DNA of 20,794 nt from an uncultured Candidatus Saccharibacteria bacterium (GCA_949063825.1 CARSRA010000004.1:13754-34547), one strand, 5' to 3'. Positions 1 to 7,540 are shown, numbered from the stretch's first letter. The notes: generated from the letters alone by a model not told the origin. A program made the numbers and translations.

Positions 1-28
1 AAAATTACCAACTCAACGCGTAATATAG

Positions 29-34
29 TATAAT
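29..34 (+). promoter_or_regulatory. -10 box of the first gene, leaderless
   Basis: TATAAT ends 7 nt before the ATG at 42, so transcription should begin at or next to the start codon. A weak -35 (TTACCA, 5-10) lies 18 nt upstream. No Shine-Dalgarno sequence fits between. Confidence 0.65.
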
Positions 35-41
35 ACCTATC

Positions 42-611
42 ATGAACAAAGAACCTAAACTCCTCGCCATCCTTGGTATGACCGGCAGTGGTAAATCCGT
101 CCTCGTCGAGATGCTCTGCAAGCAAGGTATTCCAAAGGTTCATTTTGGTAATATGTTATATCGCGAAATGGAAAAACGCGGCATCGAGCGTACTCTGGAC
201 GGAGCCTCCGAAAACGCCTTTCGTAAAGAAATCCGCAAAAGCGAAGGCAATGATTGGGTCGGTCGTCAAGCAGTTGCTGAAGTGAAGGATTTAATCACCG
301 CCGGGAAAAAGCGAATTGTATTAGATGGTCTCTATTCCTGGACCGAATATCGCCTCTTTAAGCATGAATTTCCTGGTATGCTTACGACTGTCGCCGTAGT
401 TGCTCCACGCGCCCTACGCTATGAGCGTTTATCAAAACGTCCTCAGCGACCATTCACTCCTCGCGATGCTCAAATCCGCGATTATGCCGAAATTGAAGAT
501 ACCGAAAAAGGCGGTCCGATCGCCATCGCCGACTATTACATTCTCAATGACGGCTCACTAGAAAATCTAGAAGCTAATTTTTCAGACATACTAAAAGAAA
601 TTGCTTTCTAA
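42..611 (+). CDS. UPF0200 / dephospho-CoA-kinase-like P-loop kinase
   Basis: This 189-aa protein is a small P-loop kinase. The Walker A motif GMTGSGKS is at residues 12-19, followed by a nucleotide-kinase-style second strand (VHFGNMLYREMEKRG). A 'VLDGLYSWTEYRLF' segment and the ending 'IADYYILNDGSLENL' (about residues 162-177) match the layout of the UPF0200 family, whose members are dephospho-CoA-kinase-like, as I recall that family. The substrate cannot be read from the sequence; coenzyme A metabolism or another small phosphoryl acceptor is possible. It is a full-length single-domain protein without signal peptide or membrane segment. The start is set by a -10 box 7 nt upstream, implying a leaderless mRNA. 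It converges on the diacylglycerol-kinase-like gene across 62 nt. Confidence 0.7.
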   Translation: MNKEPKLLAILGMTGSGKSVLVEMLCKQGIPKVHFGNMLYREMEKRGIERTLDGASENAFRKEIRKSEGNDWVGRQAVAEVKDLITAGKKRIVLDGLYSWTEYRLFKHEFPGMLTTVAVVAPRALRYERLSKRPQRPFTPRDAQIRDYAEIEDTEKGGPIAIADYYILNDGSLENLEANFSDILKEIAF

Positions 612-673
612 TTCTCTTCCTATAATTTTATACTAGATTTTATACTGAGCCGCACTGATCTTTCAGCGCAATG

Positions 674-1603
674 CTAAATTACTACGATTTTCGGTCCTTT
701 TGTGATTTTAATTTGCTTCACTTGAGCTAATTTCTCGAGTTCGCCCTCGGCCTGGATTGTCATATCCGTTGGCTGGTCGAATTCAACCTTTAGCTGCTCG
801 ACTTTTGTAAGCGGCACTTTCTTAAACATACTCTTCATCATGAATTTGAAAAGTGGCCAAGATTTCCTGAGCCAAAACCCTCCTGCGGCAAAATGCTTAT
901 TATCTCGATACCACTCGTCGCCATGCATAACCTTCGCCATATATGGTGTATTCAAAGCGATAATATCAGTCGTCTCAGATCGAACTTCGCCATTCAGTCT
1001 TAAAGTCGGCAGGAATTTATTCTTCTTTCGATTACGATAATACCATAGAGCTACTCTAAAATACGAACGCAGATGACTAGTATGCGGCATATGCTTGCGT
1101 ACTTCCCTTTGTTCAAATAGGTCAGTTACTTCCGCAGACATACCCATAGTCGTATAGCATGCCGCATAGCGCCAAAGCTTGTTATCTACCCTCACTTCTA
1201 GTGGATAAAAATCCCGCACTTCACCCGCATCAAATTTATGTACGATTTCTCTCACCCCGCCCAAATATTCATCACCATATTCAACTGGATGCATTGTACT
1301 AAGTGTATGCGCCAAATCGTTGAAATATCCATAGCCCAATACTCCCAGAGTAGCCTGCTTACTGGATTCAATAATACCATTTACGGCTATAGCCGCCGTG
1401 CCATCACCACCTGCCACGATCACTAGATCACCATCATCAAGAATCCGCGATAAACGCTGAGCATTTTCCATTAAACTCACTGGTTTAACCTCTAGCTTTG
1501 CGACCATCCAGCCTGGTAAAGTCCGGATCGTCGTCAGGACTTCCTGCTTCACTCGATCGTGATGGGTCGACTGAGGATTATAGACCAAGACGAGTTTTTT
1601 CAT
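674..1603 (-). CDS. diacylglycerol kinase catalytic-domain (DAGK/YegS-like) protein
   Basis: The 309-aa protein has the DAGK_cat layout: an N-terminal strand 'LVLVYNPQS', then the nucleotide-binding motif GGDGT at residues 65-69, then a C-terminal beta domain. Family members phosphorylate diacylglycerol, sphingoid bases or related lipids. The second glycine motif, usually P-x-G-T-x-N-D-F-A, reads GYGYFNDLA (90-98), so the conserved Thr is Tyr and the Pro is missing; the substrate may therefore be unusual. No signal peptide is seen. The ATG follows the stop of the upstream pilin-like gene by 3 nt with no clear ribosome-binding site, so it is probably translationally coupled. It is the last gene of the rpoD transcription unit. 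Confidence 0.75.
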   Translation of the reverse strand: MKKLVLVYNPQSTHHDRVKQEVLTTIRTLPGWMVAKLEVKPVSLMENAQRLSRILDDGDLVIVAGGDGTAAIAVNGIIESSKQATLGVLGYGYFNDLAHTLSTMHPVEYGDEYLGGVREIVHKFDAGEVRDFYPLEVRVDNKLWRYAACYTTMGMSAEVTDLFEQREVRKHMPHTSHLRSYFRVALWYYRNRKKNKFLPTLRLNGEVRSETTDIIALNTPYMAKVMHGDEWYRDNKHFAAGGFWLRKSWPLFKFMMKSMFKKVPLTKVEQLKVEFDQPTDMTIQAEGELEKLAQVKQIKITKGPKIVVI

Positions 1604-1606
1604 AAT

Positions 1607-1900
1607 TTATAAAACAAGACCGCCGGGGATCAACCACTTTAGCAATGACCACATCACCGCCCATAATGCAAGACCGATTACGATTTCCAATAAGCGTCGT
1701 TTCGCCATAGCAACCTGCGCTTCATTGTCTCGAGCCGTCAGATACCTAATCCCCTCAATCACGACACCGATCACCGCCGCTGCACCAATACCATAAACTA
1801 AAATGCTCAGGATCAGTTTCAAAATACCTTCTATGCTCCTAGCGCTATTAGGCAAGATATTCGTCTCGACTGCAATCAACTTCAGTATAAGCCAGTTCAT
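1607..1900 (-). CDS. small T4SS_pilin-family (VirB2/TrbC-like) membrane protein
   Basis: The 97-aa protein has two hydrophobic helices, at about residues 27-50 and 72-92, joined by a charged stretch. The pattern 'GIRYLTARDNEAQVAMAKRR' followed by a second helix is the hallmark of the small T4SS_pilin proteins common in CPR genomes, where the usual form is GirY-tsggn-e-v-kAK. The N-terminus lacks a clear cleavable signal. Function is unknown; a VirB2-like envelope role is suggested only by family. The ribosome-binding site GGAGGAA overlaps the rpoD stop (TAG, 1908-1910), which places this gene in the rpoD operon. Confidence 0.6.
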   Translation of the reverse strand: MNWLILKLIAVETNILPNSARSIEGILKLILSILVYGIGAAAVIGVVIEGIRYLTARDNEAQVAMAKRRLLEIVIGLALWAVMWSLLKWLIPGGLVL

Positions 1901-1907
1901 ATTCCTC

Positions 1908-2888
1908 CTATTTCAGATACTCGTGCAATTTCTTGGTCTGCTTGTTCTTGCGCAATTTCGAAAGCGCCTTCGCCTCAATCTGACGAATACGTTCACGAGT
2001 TACCGAAAACTCATTCCCTACTTCCTCTAGTGTATGTGGGCGACCTCCACCAATACCAAAACGTAAACGAATAATCTTTTGTTCGCGCTCGCTAAGTGTT
2101 GTTAAAATCTCTGCGATCTGTTCCTTCAGGATCTGCGTTGCTGTGGCATCTTCCGGCGAATCTCGCTCCATATCCTCCACAAAATCACCCAACACCGATT
2201 CTTCATCATCGCCATCACGCCCTACGCTAGCATCAAGGCTAGCGATGTCTTGCTTGATTCGCATCACATACTCGATCTTATCAACTTCCATATCCATCGC
2301 CTTAGCGATTTCCTCGTTTGTCGGCTCACGATTTAGCTCCTGAGTCAAACGTCGTGTCGTACGTAGGACTTTATTGATCGTTTCTACCATGTGCACCGGA
2401 ATACGAATCGTACGAGCCTGGTCAGCGATCGCGCGCGTAATCGCCTGGCGAATCCACCATGTTGCATAGGTTGAAAATTTGAAACCTTTATCCGGATCAA
2501 ACTTATCCACCGCACGTAGTAAACCTGTATTTCCCTCTTGAATTAGATCCAAAAAATCTAAACCTCGCCCACCATATCGTTTAGCAATACTGACAACCAG
2601 ACGCATGTTAGCTTCTGCGAGTTTGTCCTTGGCTTTTTTATCGCCAGCAATTGCGCGATGTGCTAAATCTTGCTCTTCCTCCTGGGTCAAAAGCGGGATT
2701 TTACCAATCTCGCGCAAGTACATCCGCACCGAGTCATCCGCAAAAGCGTCAACATTATCCGCCGTAATCGCCAGCTCCTCGTCGGAAAAATCATCTTCCA
2801 CAGCCAGTTCATCCGAAAGCGGCTCGCTAATATCCAATAAAGGATTTTCTGCTGGGCTATCAGTTTTTAAGATCTCATCTTCTACCAT
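1908..2888 (-). CDS. rpoD: RNA polymerase primary sigma factor (sigma-70, RpoD)
   Basis: This 326-aa protein is the housekeeping sigma factor that directs RNA polymerase to -10/-35 promoters. After an acidic N-terminus of about 50 residues, region 1.2 reads 'DDSVRMYLREIGKIPLLT'. Region 2 has 'ANMRLVVSIAKRYGGRGLD' and 'FSTYATWWIRQAI', region 3 'RIPVHMVETINKV', and region 4 'HTLEEVGNEFSVTRERIRQIEAKALSKLR'. Region 1.1 is absent or reduced to the acidic tail, giving a short protein compared with enterobacterial RpoD (613 aa). It follows dnaG by 120 nt, as in the classical macromolecular-synthesis gene order, but has its own promoter (TTGATT-17-TAGAAT) ending 8 nt before the ATG. Confidence 0.96.
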   Translation of the reverse strand: MVEDEILKTDSPAENPLLDISEPLSDELAVEDDFSDEELAITADNVDAFADDSVRMYLREIGKIPLLTQEEEQDLAHRAIAGDKKAKDKLAEANMRLVVSIAKRYGGRGLDFLDLIQEGNTGLLRAVDKFDPDKGFKFSTYATWWIRQAITRAIADQARTIRIPVHMVETINKVLRTTRRLTQELNREPTNEEIAKAMDMEVDKIEYVMRIKQDIASLDASVGRDGDDEESVLGDFVEDMERDSPEDATATQILKEQIAEILTTLSEREQKIIRLRFGIGGGRPHTLEEVGNEFSVTRERIRQIEAKALSKLRKNKQTKKLHEYLK

Positions 2889-2896
2889 TGTTTTAT

Positions 2897-2925
2897 ATTC
2901 TAGCTAAATTTTATGAATAAATCAA
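2897..2925 (-). promoter_or_regulatory. rpoD promoter, near-leaderless
   Basis: On the minus strand TTGATT (2925-2920) is separated by 17 nt from TAGAAT (2902-2897), and 8 nt remain before the rpoD ATG. This is a good sigma-70 arrangement with a start point at or within about 2 nt of the start codon. Confidence 0.6.
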
Positions 2926-3008
2926 TATCTTTAAGAAAAACAACCCCTATCTTTTTATTGTATCACAGATACAGCAAAAAGTCAAGATGGGCCCACAAAA
3001 TACCCGAC

Positions 3009-4622
3009 CTAACGAATTTTAAGCGCCGCCAGCTGTTTGGTGATTTCTTCGGCACGAGCATCATCTCCTGACGCCTCCGCCTCAGTGATTTCCGCTCTCA
3101 GCTGCGCAGCTCTTTGTTTATTCTTTTCGATCTGATAGCGCCGAAATAGCCCCACGGCTTCCTCGTTTAGCTTTTCCGGGTCCCATCCCGCATACTTTTG
3201 CTCAAAAATTAAGTTCAGCTCGGCTAACTTTGTCTCATCACTCGGCAATTCGAGCCCCTCAAACTGATTTGCCTTGCCAAACAAAATTACTGCATGCAAG
3301 TTATCTTCTATACCCCTCAGTGAATCAGACTTAGATTGAGCCTTGACCTTTTTAAGGCGTTTCTCGACCGGTTGATTAATCTTCTTAGCCTGGAGATCCT
3401 CTACTGAACAATCCAATTTGCGCGCAACAATCTGTTCGTAATGTTTCTTTTCTACAGCATCATGGATATATTTAATTAGCCCCATAGCTTTATCAGAATA
3501 CTCACGTTTACCTACACCTGTAGAAATATCAATTTTCTCCTCAAATTTATCTAACAAATAGTCTACGGCTGGTCGGCAGTGCTTCACCGCCGCTTTCCAT
3601 AAATTAGGATCTTTTTGGATTAATTCGTCTGGATCTTTTGCGCCATGATAATCCGAAATAACTGAAAGATTGACACCAAGATCTCCGGCCATCATAATCG
3701 CTCGCTCAGTCGCTTTCATTCCTGCCTCATCACCATCATAAGCCAAACGCACATCTGGCGTCAGACGAGAAAGAGTTTTAAGATGGAGCTCCGTCATTGC
3801 AGTACCACTAGTTGCTACCGCCTCGCGTACGCCAGCTTGATGACTCGAGATCACATCCATATTCCCTTCTACGATCACCACAAAATTATGCTGACGAATC
3901 GATTCTTTAGCTTGCGCTAGGCCAAACACGAAGCGACTTTTATTAAATAGTAACGTCTCCGAAGTGTTGAGATACTTTGGCTCACCAGCAGTCAGAATTC
4001 GTGCCGTAAAGCCAATTACACCATTCGTATCGATAAACGGTACCATCATTCGCCCACGGAACATATCACTACCAAACCGATTTAAAAGCCCAGCCGCTTC
4101 CATCTCGAATTTCTTGAAGCCTCGTTTCGAGAGAAATTCCATCAAAGCTCTGCCGGTATTTGGCGAATAACCGATTCGAAAATCTGCTACTGTGCCTTTA
4201 TTCATGGCGCGTTTTTCGAATACATACTGGATCACTTTTTGATTTTTCGTCAGACAGAATTGGTAGTACTTGCAGGCAAGTTCAATTGCCTCACGTGCAC
4301 GCTGTTTGCGCTTTGTCACAGCACTATTACTACCGCTATACTTGGCAAGCTCTACTCCAGCCTGACCAGCTAGCTTCTCTAGAGCTTCGCGAAAAGATAT
4401 TCCCTCCACTTCCATAATGAAAGTAAAGATATCGCCACCTTTATTCGCAGAAAAATCATGCCAAATCCCTTTCTCGGGTGACACCATAAAACTTGGTGTT
4501 TTGTCGACGCCCCAAGGTGAACGTCCCTTAAGACTACGTCCAGTACGCTTTAGTTCTATATATTGCCCGACGACATCTTCGATCGGCAAACGCGCCCGAA
4601 TTTCCTCCTTGGCATCTTCCAT
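3009..4622 (-). CDS. dnaG: DNA primase DnaG lacking zinc ligands
   Basis: DnaG makes RNA primers at the replication fork. The 537-aa protein has the CHC2 domain region (1-95), the catalytic core with TOPRIM motifs 'VEGNMDV' and 'YDGDEAGMKA', and a C-terminal helical region expected to bind the replicative helicase. The TOPRIM acidic residues are intact. The four zinc ligands of the CHC2 module are all replaced: Ser35, Gly38, Asp56 and Ala59 stand where Cys, His, Cys and Cys are expected, while 'DKTPSFMVSPEKG' and 'KGGDIF' around them are conserved. The last 60 residues are a charged coiled coil. An extended -10 box ends 6 nt before the ATG, so a leaderless mRNA is likely. grpE ends 45 nt upstream. 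Confidence 0.95.
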   Translation of the reverse strand: MEDAKEEIRARLPIEDVVGQYIELKRTGRSLKGRSPWGVDKTPSFMVSPEKGIWHDFSANKGGDIFTFIMEVEGISFREALEKLAGQAGVELAKYSGSNSAVTKRKQRAREAIELACKYYQFCLTKNQKVIQYVFEKRAMNKGTVADFRIGYSPNTGRALMEFLSKRGFKKFEMEAAGLLNRFGSDMFRGRMMVPFIDTNGVIGFTARILTAGEPKYLNTSETLLFNKSRFVFGLAQAKESIRQHNFVVIVEGNMDVISSHQAGVREAVATSGTAMTELHLKTLSRLTPDVRLAYDGDEAGMKATERAIMMAGDLGVNLSVISDYHGAKDPDELIQKDPNLWKAAVKHCRPAVDYLLDKFEEKIDISTGVGKREYSDKAMGLIKYIHDAVEKKHYEQIVARKLDCSVEDLQAKKINQPVEKRLKKVKAQSKSDSLRGIEDNLHAVILFGKANQFEGLELPSDETKLAELNLIFEQKYAGWDPEKLNEEAVGLFRRYQIEKNKQRAAQLRAEITEAEASGDDARAEEITKQLAALKIR

Positions 4623-4628
4623 ATCTAT

Positions 4629-4637
4629 ATTATATCA
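4629..4637 (-). promoter_or_regulatory. extended -10 of dnaG, leaderless
   Basis: TGATATAAT on the minus strand ends 6 nt before the dnaG ATG, between the grpE stop and dnaG. The -35 position is poor, as is usual for extended -10 promoters. Confidence 0.6.
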
Positions 4638-4667
4638 CCCCACGCCACCCCTAAGAAAGACTCAATG

Positions 4668-5282
4668 CTACTGATGGGTAACTTTGACCATTGCCGGCCT
4701 CAGTACTGACTCTTCGTATAAATATCCCGGACGTAGAGTTTCAGCAATCACTTCTCTCTCGCCATCCGCATCATCGACCGATACCGCCTCATGATAGTCT
4801 GGGTCAAAATCAATACCAGGATTAGAATCAATCATTTCGAGACCCAGTTTCTCTAGTGTCTTATCAAAACTCTTCCTGAGCGGAGCTAGCTGTTCCGGAT
4901 AAGTCGCAAGTGCACGACTAAGATCATCAACAAGTGGTAAGAATTTTAATACCGTAGTATATCTAGCTGATTCCATCGCTTGCGTACGTTGCTTCTCGGT
5001 CTGCTTACGAAAATTCTCAAAATCAGCGCGGGTGTGCTGAAGTAAATCCTTCAACTCCATATTCTCGTCCATCAGACTAGAATCTACATCGTCAACAATC
5101 TCAGATTCCTCTGCTTCTACACTAATAGATGGCCCGCTTGTCGATAACTCAGGATCTAAAACCTCATCATCTGAAGATTTTGTCTCGAGGTCTTCAGCCC
5201 CTAATGTTTCACCTTGATCTCTGTGGACTTTTTCTTGTCCTTCTAGCGCTGCCGAGTCAGCCACTGTTTGTGATTCTTCCAT
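4668..5282 (-). CDS. grpE: nucleotide-exchange factor GrpE
   Basis: GrpE releases ADP from the Hsp70 chaperone DnaK. The 204-aa protein has a long acidic, low-complexity N-terminus (about 1-70), a coiled coil with 'ENMELKDLLQHTRADFENFRKQTEKQR', and the C-terminal beta domain with 'FDPDYHEAVS' and 'VIAETLRPGYLYEESVLRPAMVKV'. The start ATG shares one base with the hrcA stop (TAATG) and is preceded by an AAAGGAG ribosome-binding site inside hrcA, so it is co-translated with hrcA. It should share the CIRCE control of that promoter. dnaK and dnaJ, the usual partners, do not follow it here. Confidence 0.95.
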   Translation of the reverse strand: MEESQTVADSAALEGQEKVHRDQGETLGAEDLETKSSDDEVLDPELSTSGPSISVEAEESEIVDDVDSSLMDENMELKDLLQHTRADFENFRKQTEKQRTQAMESARYTTVLKFLPLVDDLSRALATYPEQLAPLRKSFDKTLEKLGLEMIDSNPGIDFDPDYHEAVSVDDADGEREVIAETLRPGYLYEESVLRPAMVKVTHQ

Positions 5283-6046
5283 TAACTATCTCCTTTCATC
5301 ATTAATGTCCGCTCCAAAATGTCGCCGGCATGACGCACTAAAGACATCACGCGCAAGTAGTTTTGGCGCGTCGGCCCTAATACCCCAATATAACTTTTGT
5401 CCGAATATGGTGACCTAAAACGGCTAACAACGAGAGAAGCTCCAGAGGATTTGCCGATCGGGTTCTCCTGCCCAATAAAAATATTGAGTGGCTGGCCCGG
5501 AGACACTTCCCTGAGCCAAGGCTCCAAGTTATCCAATAATTCAGCTACCGCCTGCACGCGACGATTATCTAAAAATTCTGGCTGTGCAAACAGACGTGAA
5601 ACTCCCGCAATATATAGCTGGTCGCCAATCGTGGCAAGACCTAAATTCCCCGTCAATTCCACCAAAGAATCAACAGCACCACGAATCGCAGAATCAGCCC
5701 GCGTTTGAGCATTCACTCGGACTTCTAAAACACGACTATTACGCTCAGTAGCTTTAGGATTGTAGGTTTCGGGCTGAGCATGTGGCTTGTCGGCTAGGGC
5801 TTCCGGTCGTTCCGAAAGGGTATTAACATAATAGCGATAGCCAGCATCAGTCGGCACTCGGCCGGCTGAAGTATGAGGCTGGATAATCAAGCCTAGAGAC
5901 TCGAGATGAGCCATTTCCGCACGTACTGTCGCCGAAGAGACTTTAAAAACTTTCGCCAAAATCACACTACCGACCGGCGTGGCAGTTTCTGAATACTCCT
6001 CAATAATCGCAAATAGGATTCCTTCTTGGCGCTCGGTTAATTTCAT
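5282..6046 (-). CDS. hrcA: heat-shock repressor HrcA (short form)
   Basis: HrcA binds CIRCE operators and represses chaperone genes until heat stress titrates GroEL. The N-terminal winged helix is well conserved: 'LTERQEGILFAIIEEY', 'PVGSVILAK', 'SSATVRAEMAHLESLGLI' and 'QPHTSAGRVPTDAGYRYYV' (to about residue 74). The C-terminus has the family ending 'IGVLGPTRQNYLRVMSLVRHAGDIL'. At 254 aa it is clearly shorter than the usual 340 or so, with the sensor middle reduced. The promoter (TTGCGG-17-TATAAT) ends 6 nt before the ATG, and a CIRCE-like repeat covers its -35 box, indicating autoregulation. First gene of hrcA-grpE. Confidence 0.94.
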   Translation of the reverse strand: MKLTERQEGILFAIIEEYSETATPVGSVILAKVFKVSSATVRAEMAHLESLGLIIQPHTSAGRVPTDAGYRYYVNTLSERPEALADKPHAQPETYNPKATERNSRVLEVRVNAQTRADSAIRGAVDSLVELTGNLGLATIGDQLYIAGVSRLFAQPEFLDNRRVQAVAELLDNLEPWLREVSPGQPLNIFIGQENPIGKSSGASLVVSRFRSPYSDKSYIGVLGPTRQNYLRVMSLVRHAGDILERTLMMKGDS

Positions 6047-6052
6047 AGTCTA

Positions 6053-6081
6053 ATTATAGCAAATTAGCAGTCGCTCCGCAA
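6053..6081 (-). promoter_or_regulatory. hrcA promoter, leaderless
   Basis: The minus strand shows TTGCGG (6081-6076), a 17-nt spacer, and TATAAT (6058-6053) preceded by TGC, giving an extended -10. Six nt separate it from the hrcA ATG. The -35 lies in the spacer of the CIRCE-like element. Confidence 0.65.
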
Positions 6082-6090
6082 GAGCGCTAG
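6064..6090. promoter_or_regulatory. CIRCE-like HrcA operator
   Basis: TTAGCAGTC (6064-6072), a 9-nt spacer and GAGCGCTAG (6082-6090) match the CIRCE consensus TTAGCACTC-N9-GAGTGCTAA at 8/9 and 7/9 positions with exactly the right spacing. It overlaps the hrcA -35 box, where HrcA would block RNA polymerase, and starts 3 nt beyond the -10 extension. Target and regulator being adjacent raises confidence. Confidence 0.8.
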
Positions 6091-6097
6091 AATATTG

Positions 6098-6838
6098 CTA
6101 TTTATCTGGATCGTAATTTGCAATACCTTCGATAATAGTATCCGGAGAAATATTTAATCCAGACGCTATAGCCGCTGCGCAAGCCATATACGATACAGCT
6201 GGCTCCCCAGTCAAAAAGCTCGCAACCGTAAAATAGCGGTTCGCCACTGCAAGGCTTGCCTCCACACCTTTTTTGTATAATTTCGAACGATCAATCCTAA
6301 GCTCCGAATCCGAAGAAGCACCATAAGTGAGCGTGTCATTCTTGCCCCTGAACTGAGAAAAGTCGAGATAATGCGCATCGTCACGATTCAAGACCACGAC
6401 ATCCGGATTCGTACGGAACAGTGTACCTTCCGCATCTAGATAATTTTGCAAATCTGTATCTGTAAGCCCAGACGGAACAAAATCCGTCAACGCTGCTACA
6501 TGGATCGGTAGGCCATAGAAGGTTTCTGCTGCTAAAGCATCGGGGGCAGCCGTAATAACTGCATAGGTCACCTTTGCTTTCCAAGCATCATTCAAGAATT
6601 TATGTAAAACGCTAGCCTTGATCGCATTCTCTGAAGCCAAAATCGCCGCCGGCTGACTAGCAGCAGTCAAAATCTCATGCACCAAATGAGCTACTGCAAC
6701 TTTGCCAGTCGAGCCGGTAATACAGATAATTTTAAGATCACGCGCCGGATGTCCATAGTACGAGGCTAGAAGTTTCACTTTTGCGCGTTGAAGTGATAAC
6801 CGCTGTTTACCTCCCGAAAGTTTCGCAGTATTTTTCAT
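6098..6838 (-). CDS. truncated Mur-ligase-like protein (central ATPase domain only)
   Basis: The 246-aa protein resembles the central ATP-binding domain of MurE-type ligases, which add amino acids to the peptidoglycan precursor. It has a P-loop-like 'ITGSTGKVAVAHLVHEIL', a middle strand 'HVAALTDFVPSGLTD' and the 'VVVLNRDDAHYL' motif at about 147-157. The P-loop lysine is followed by Val47 rather than Thr/Ser. The protein stops right after the helix that ends the central domain ('GIANYDPDK'), so the C-terminal ligase domain is missing. The usual UDP-binding N-terminal domain is also absent. It may be a regulatory or degenerate ligase. The start is set at 6838, 6 nt after TGCTACAAT; an upstream in-frame ATG at 6868 would lie before this -10 box. 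Confidence 0.65.
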   Translation of the reverse strand: MKNTAKLSGGKQRLSLQRAKVKLLASYYGHPARDLKIICITGSTGKVAVAHLVHEILTAASQPAAILASENAIKASVLHKFLNDAWKAKVTYAVITAAPDALAAETFYGLPIHVAALTDFVPSGLTDTDLQNYLDAEGTLFRTNPDVVVLNRDDAHYLDFSQFRGKNDTLTYGASSDSELRIDRSKLYKKGVEASLAVANRYFTVASFLTGEPAVSYMACAAAIASGLNISPDTIIEGIANYDPDK

Positions 6839-6844
6839 ACATAC

Positions 6845-6853
6845 ATTGTAGCA
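6845..6853 (-). promoter_or_regulatory. extended -10 of the Mur-ligase-like gene, leaderless
   Basis: TGCTACAAT on the minus strand ends 6 nt before the ATG at 6838. It decides the start: the longer in-frame ORF begins upstream of the -10. Confidence 0.6.
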
Positions 6854-6874
6854 TATTTTTAGAGGCAAGTAAGG

Positions 6875-6880
6875 TATAAT
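6875..6880 (+). promoter_or_regulatory. -10 box of the FMN split-barrel gene
   Basis: TATAAT faces right, back to back with the promoter of the Mur-ligase-like gene. It gives a leader of about 25 nt containing AAGGAG (6901-6906). Confidence 0.5.
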
Positions 6881-6911
6881 GGTGCTAAATTTATTATTTT
6901 AAGGAGCAGGT

Positions 6912-7319
6912 ATGCAAGACGTGTTCAGCTATTTAAAAAGTTTAGAGGTAAATTTTCTAGCAACTAGGGACGGAGATAGCGTTAGTTGTCGACCTTTTGG
7001 CGACCCTGTAAAATTTGATAATAAAATTTACATATTAACTCAAGCAAATAAGTCTGTCGCTAAACAATTAGCAGCCGACAATCATATCTGTATTGTTGCA
7101 TACAAGCCGAGTGAAGAAAATTGGCTCAGGATTTTTTGTGAAGCGATTGATGATAGTGATAACCCAGCAGCAAAACAAGCTATTATCGATGAATTTGATT
7201 GGGCAGAAGAAGCGGGATACACTATCGATAATCCGGAATTCAAATGTTATTTTCTTGCAAATGCAAAAGCCGAAATCCGGAATTCTGACGGAGAGATACT
7301 GGCTAGCTACAAATTTTAG
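6912..7319 (+). CDS. pyridoxamine 5'-phosphate oxidase-like FMN split-barrel protein
   Basis: The 135-aa protein has the compact PNPOx-like fold: N-terminal helix 'VFSYLKSLEVNFLATRDGD', a 'SCRPFGDPVKFDNKIYILT' hairpin, then 'SVAKQLAADNHICIVAYKPSEENWLRIFCEAI', as in small flavin-binding proteins of this group. Such proteins usually bind FMN, F420 or haem and reduce small molecules; the ligand cannot be fixed here. It has a Shine-Dalgarno AAGGAG 5 nt before the ATG, unlike the leaderless neighbours. A strong hairpin (7341-7387) closes the gene 21 nt after the stop. Confidence 0.75.
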   Translation: MQDVFSYLKSLEVNFLATRDGDSVSCRPFGDPVKFDNKIYILTQANKSVAKQLAADNHICIVAYKPSEENWLRIFCEAIDDSDNPAAKQAIIDEFDWAEEAGYTIDNPEFKCYFLANAKAEIRNSDGEILASYKF

Positions 7320-7340
7320 TAAGGTTGCTACGAAAAGCAT

Positions 7341-7387
7341 ATACCATTAAGAAAACTCGTCATTTCGACGAGTTTTCTTAATGGTAT
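7341..7387. terminator. 21-bp perfect hairpin, bidirectional terminator overlapping the tRNA-Arg 3' end
   Basis: The arms 7341-7361 and 7367-7387 are exact reverse complements with a 5-nt loop (ATTTC). The core has GACGAG followed by TTTTCTT, and the mirrored A-tract makes it work on both strands. It ends the FMN split-barrel gene and, on the other strand, the tRNA-Arg transcript. The right arm includes the encoded CCA, discriminator and positions 71-72 of the tRNA. Confidence 0.85.
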
Positions 7388-7458
7388 ACCCGGTAGGATT
7401 CGAACCTGCGACCTTTGGCTCCGCAAGCCAACGCTCTATCCAGCTGAGCTACGGGTAC
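7382..7458 (-). tRNA. tRNA-Arg (anticodon GCG), CCA encoded
   Basis: Minus-strand cloverleaf of 77 nt with acceptor GTACCCG/CGGGTAT, D-arm 'TAGCTCAGCTGGATAGAGC', anticodon stem TTGGC/GCCAA and loop TTGCGGA (anticodon GCG), T-loop TTCGAAT, discriminator A and CCA. The acceptor starts with a G1-U72 wobble, and the T stem has a C50-A64 mismatch. Confidence 0.9.
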
Positions 7459-7540
7459 ATATGTGGACATTTTCGCGCCAAGGCACTACGACATCCACTT
7501 GACAATGAAAATGAGCATTGCGACGGATCGCAACATCTTC

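Noticed and set aside
640..675. 7-bp stem between the two convergent genes at 611-674
   Set aside because: It includes a wobble pair and has no T run on the strand where it folds, so it is too weak to call.
2959..2973. TGTATC-ACA-GATACA hairpin between dnaG and rpoD
   Set aside because: The stem is only 6 bp and no T run follows on the minus strand, so it is not called a terminator.
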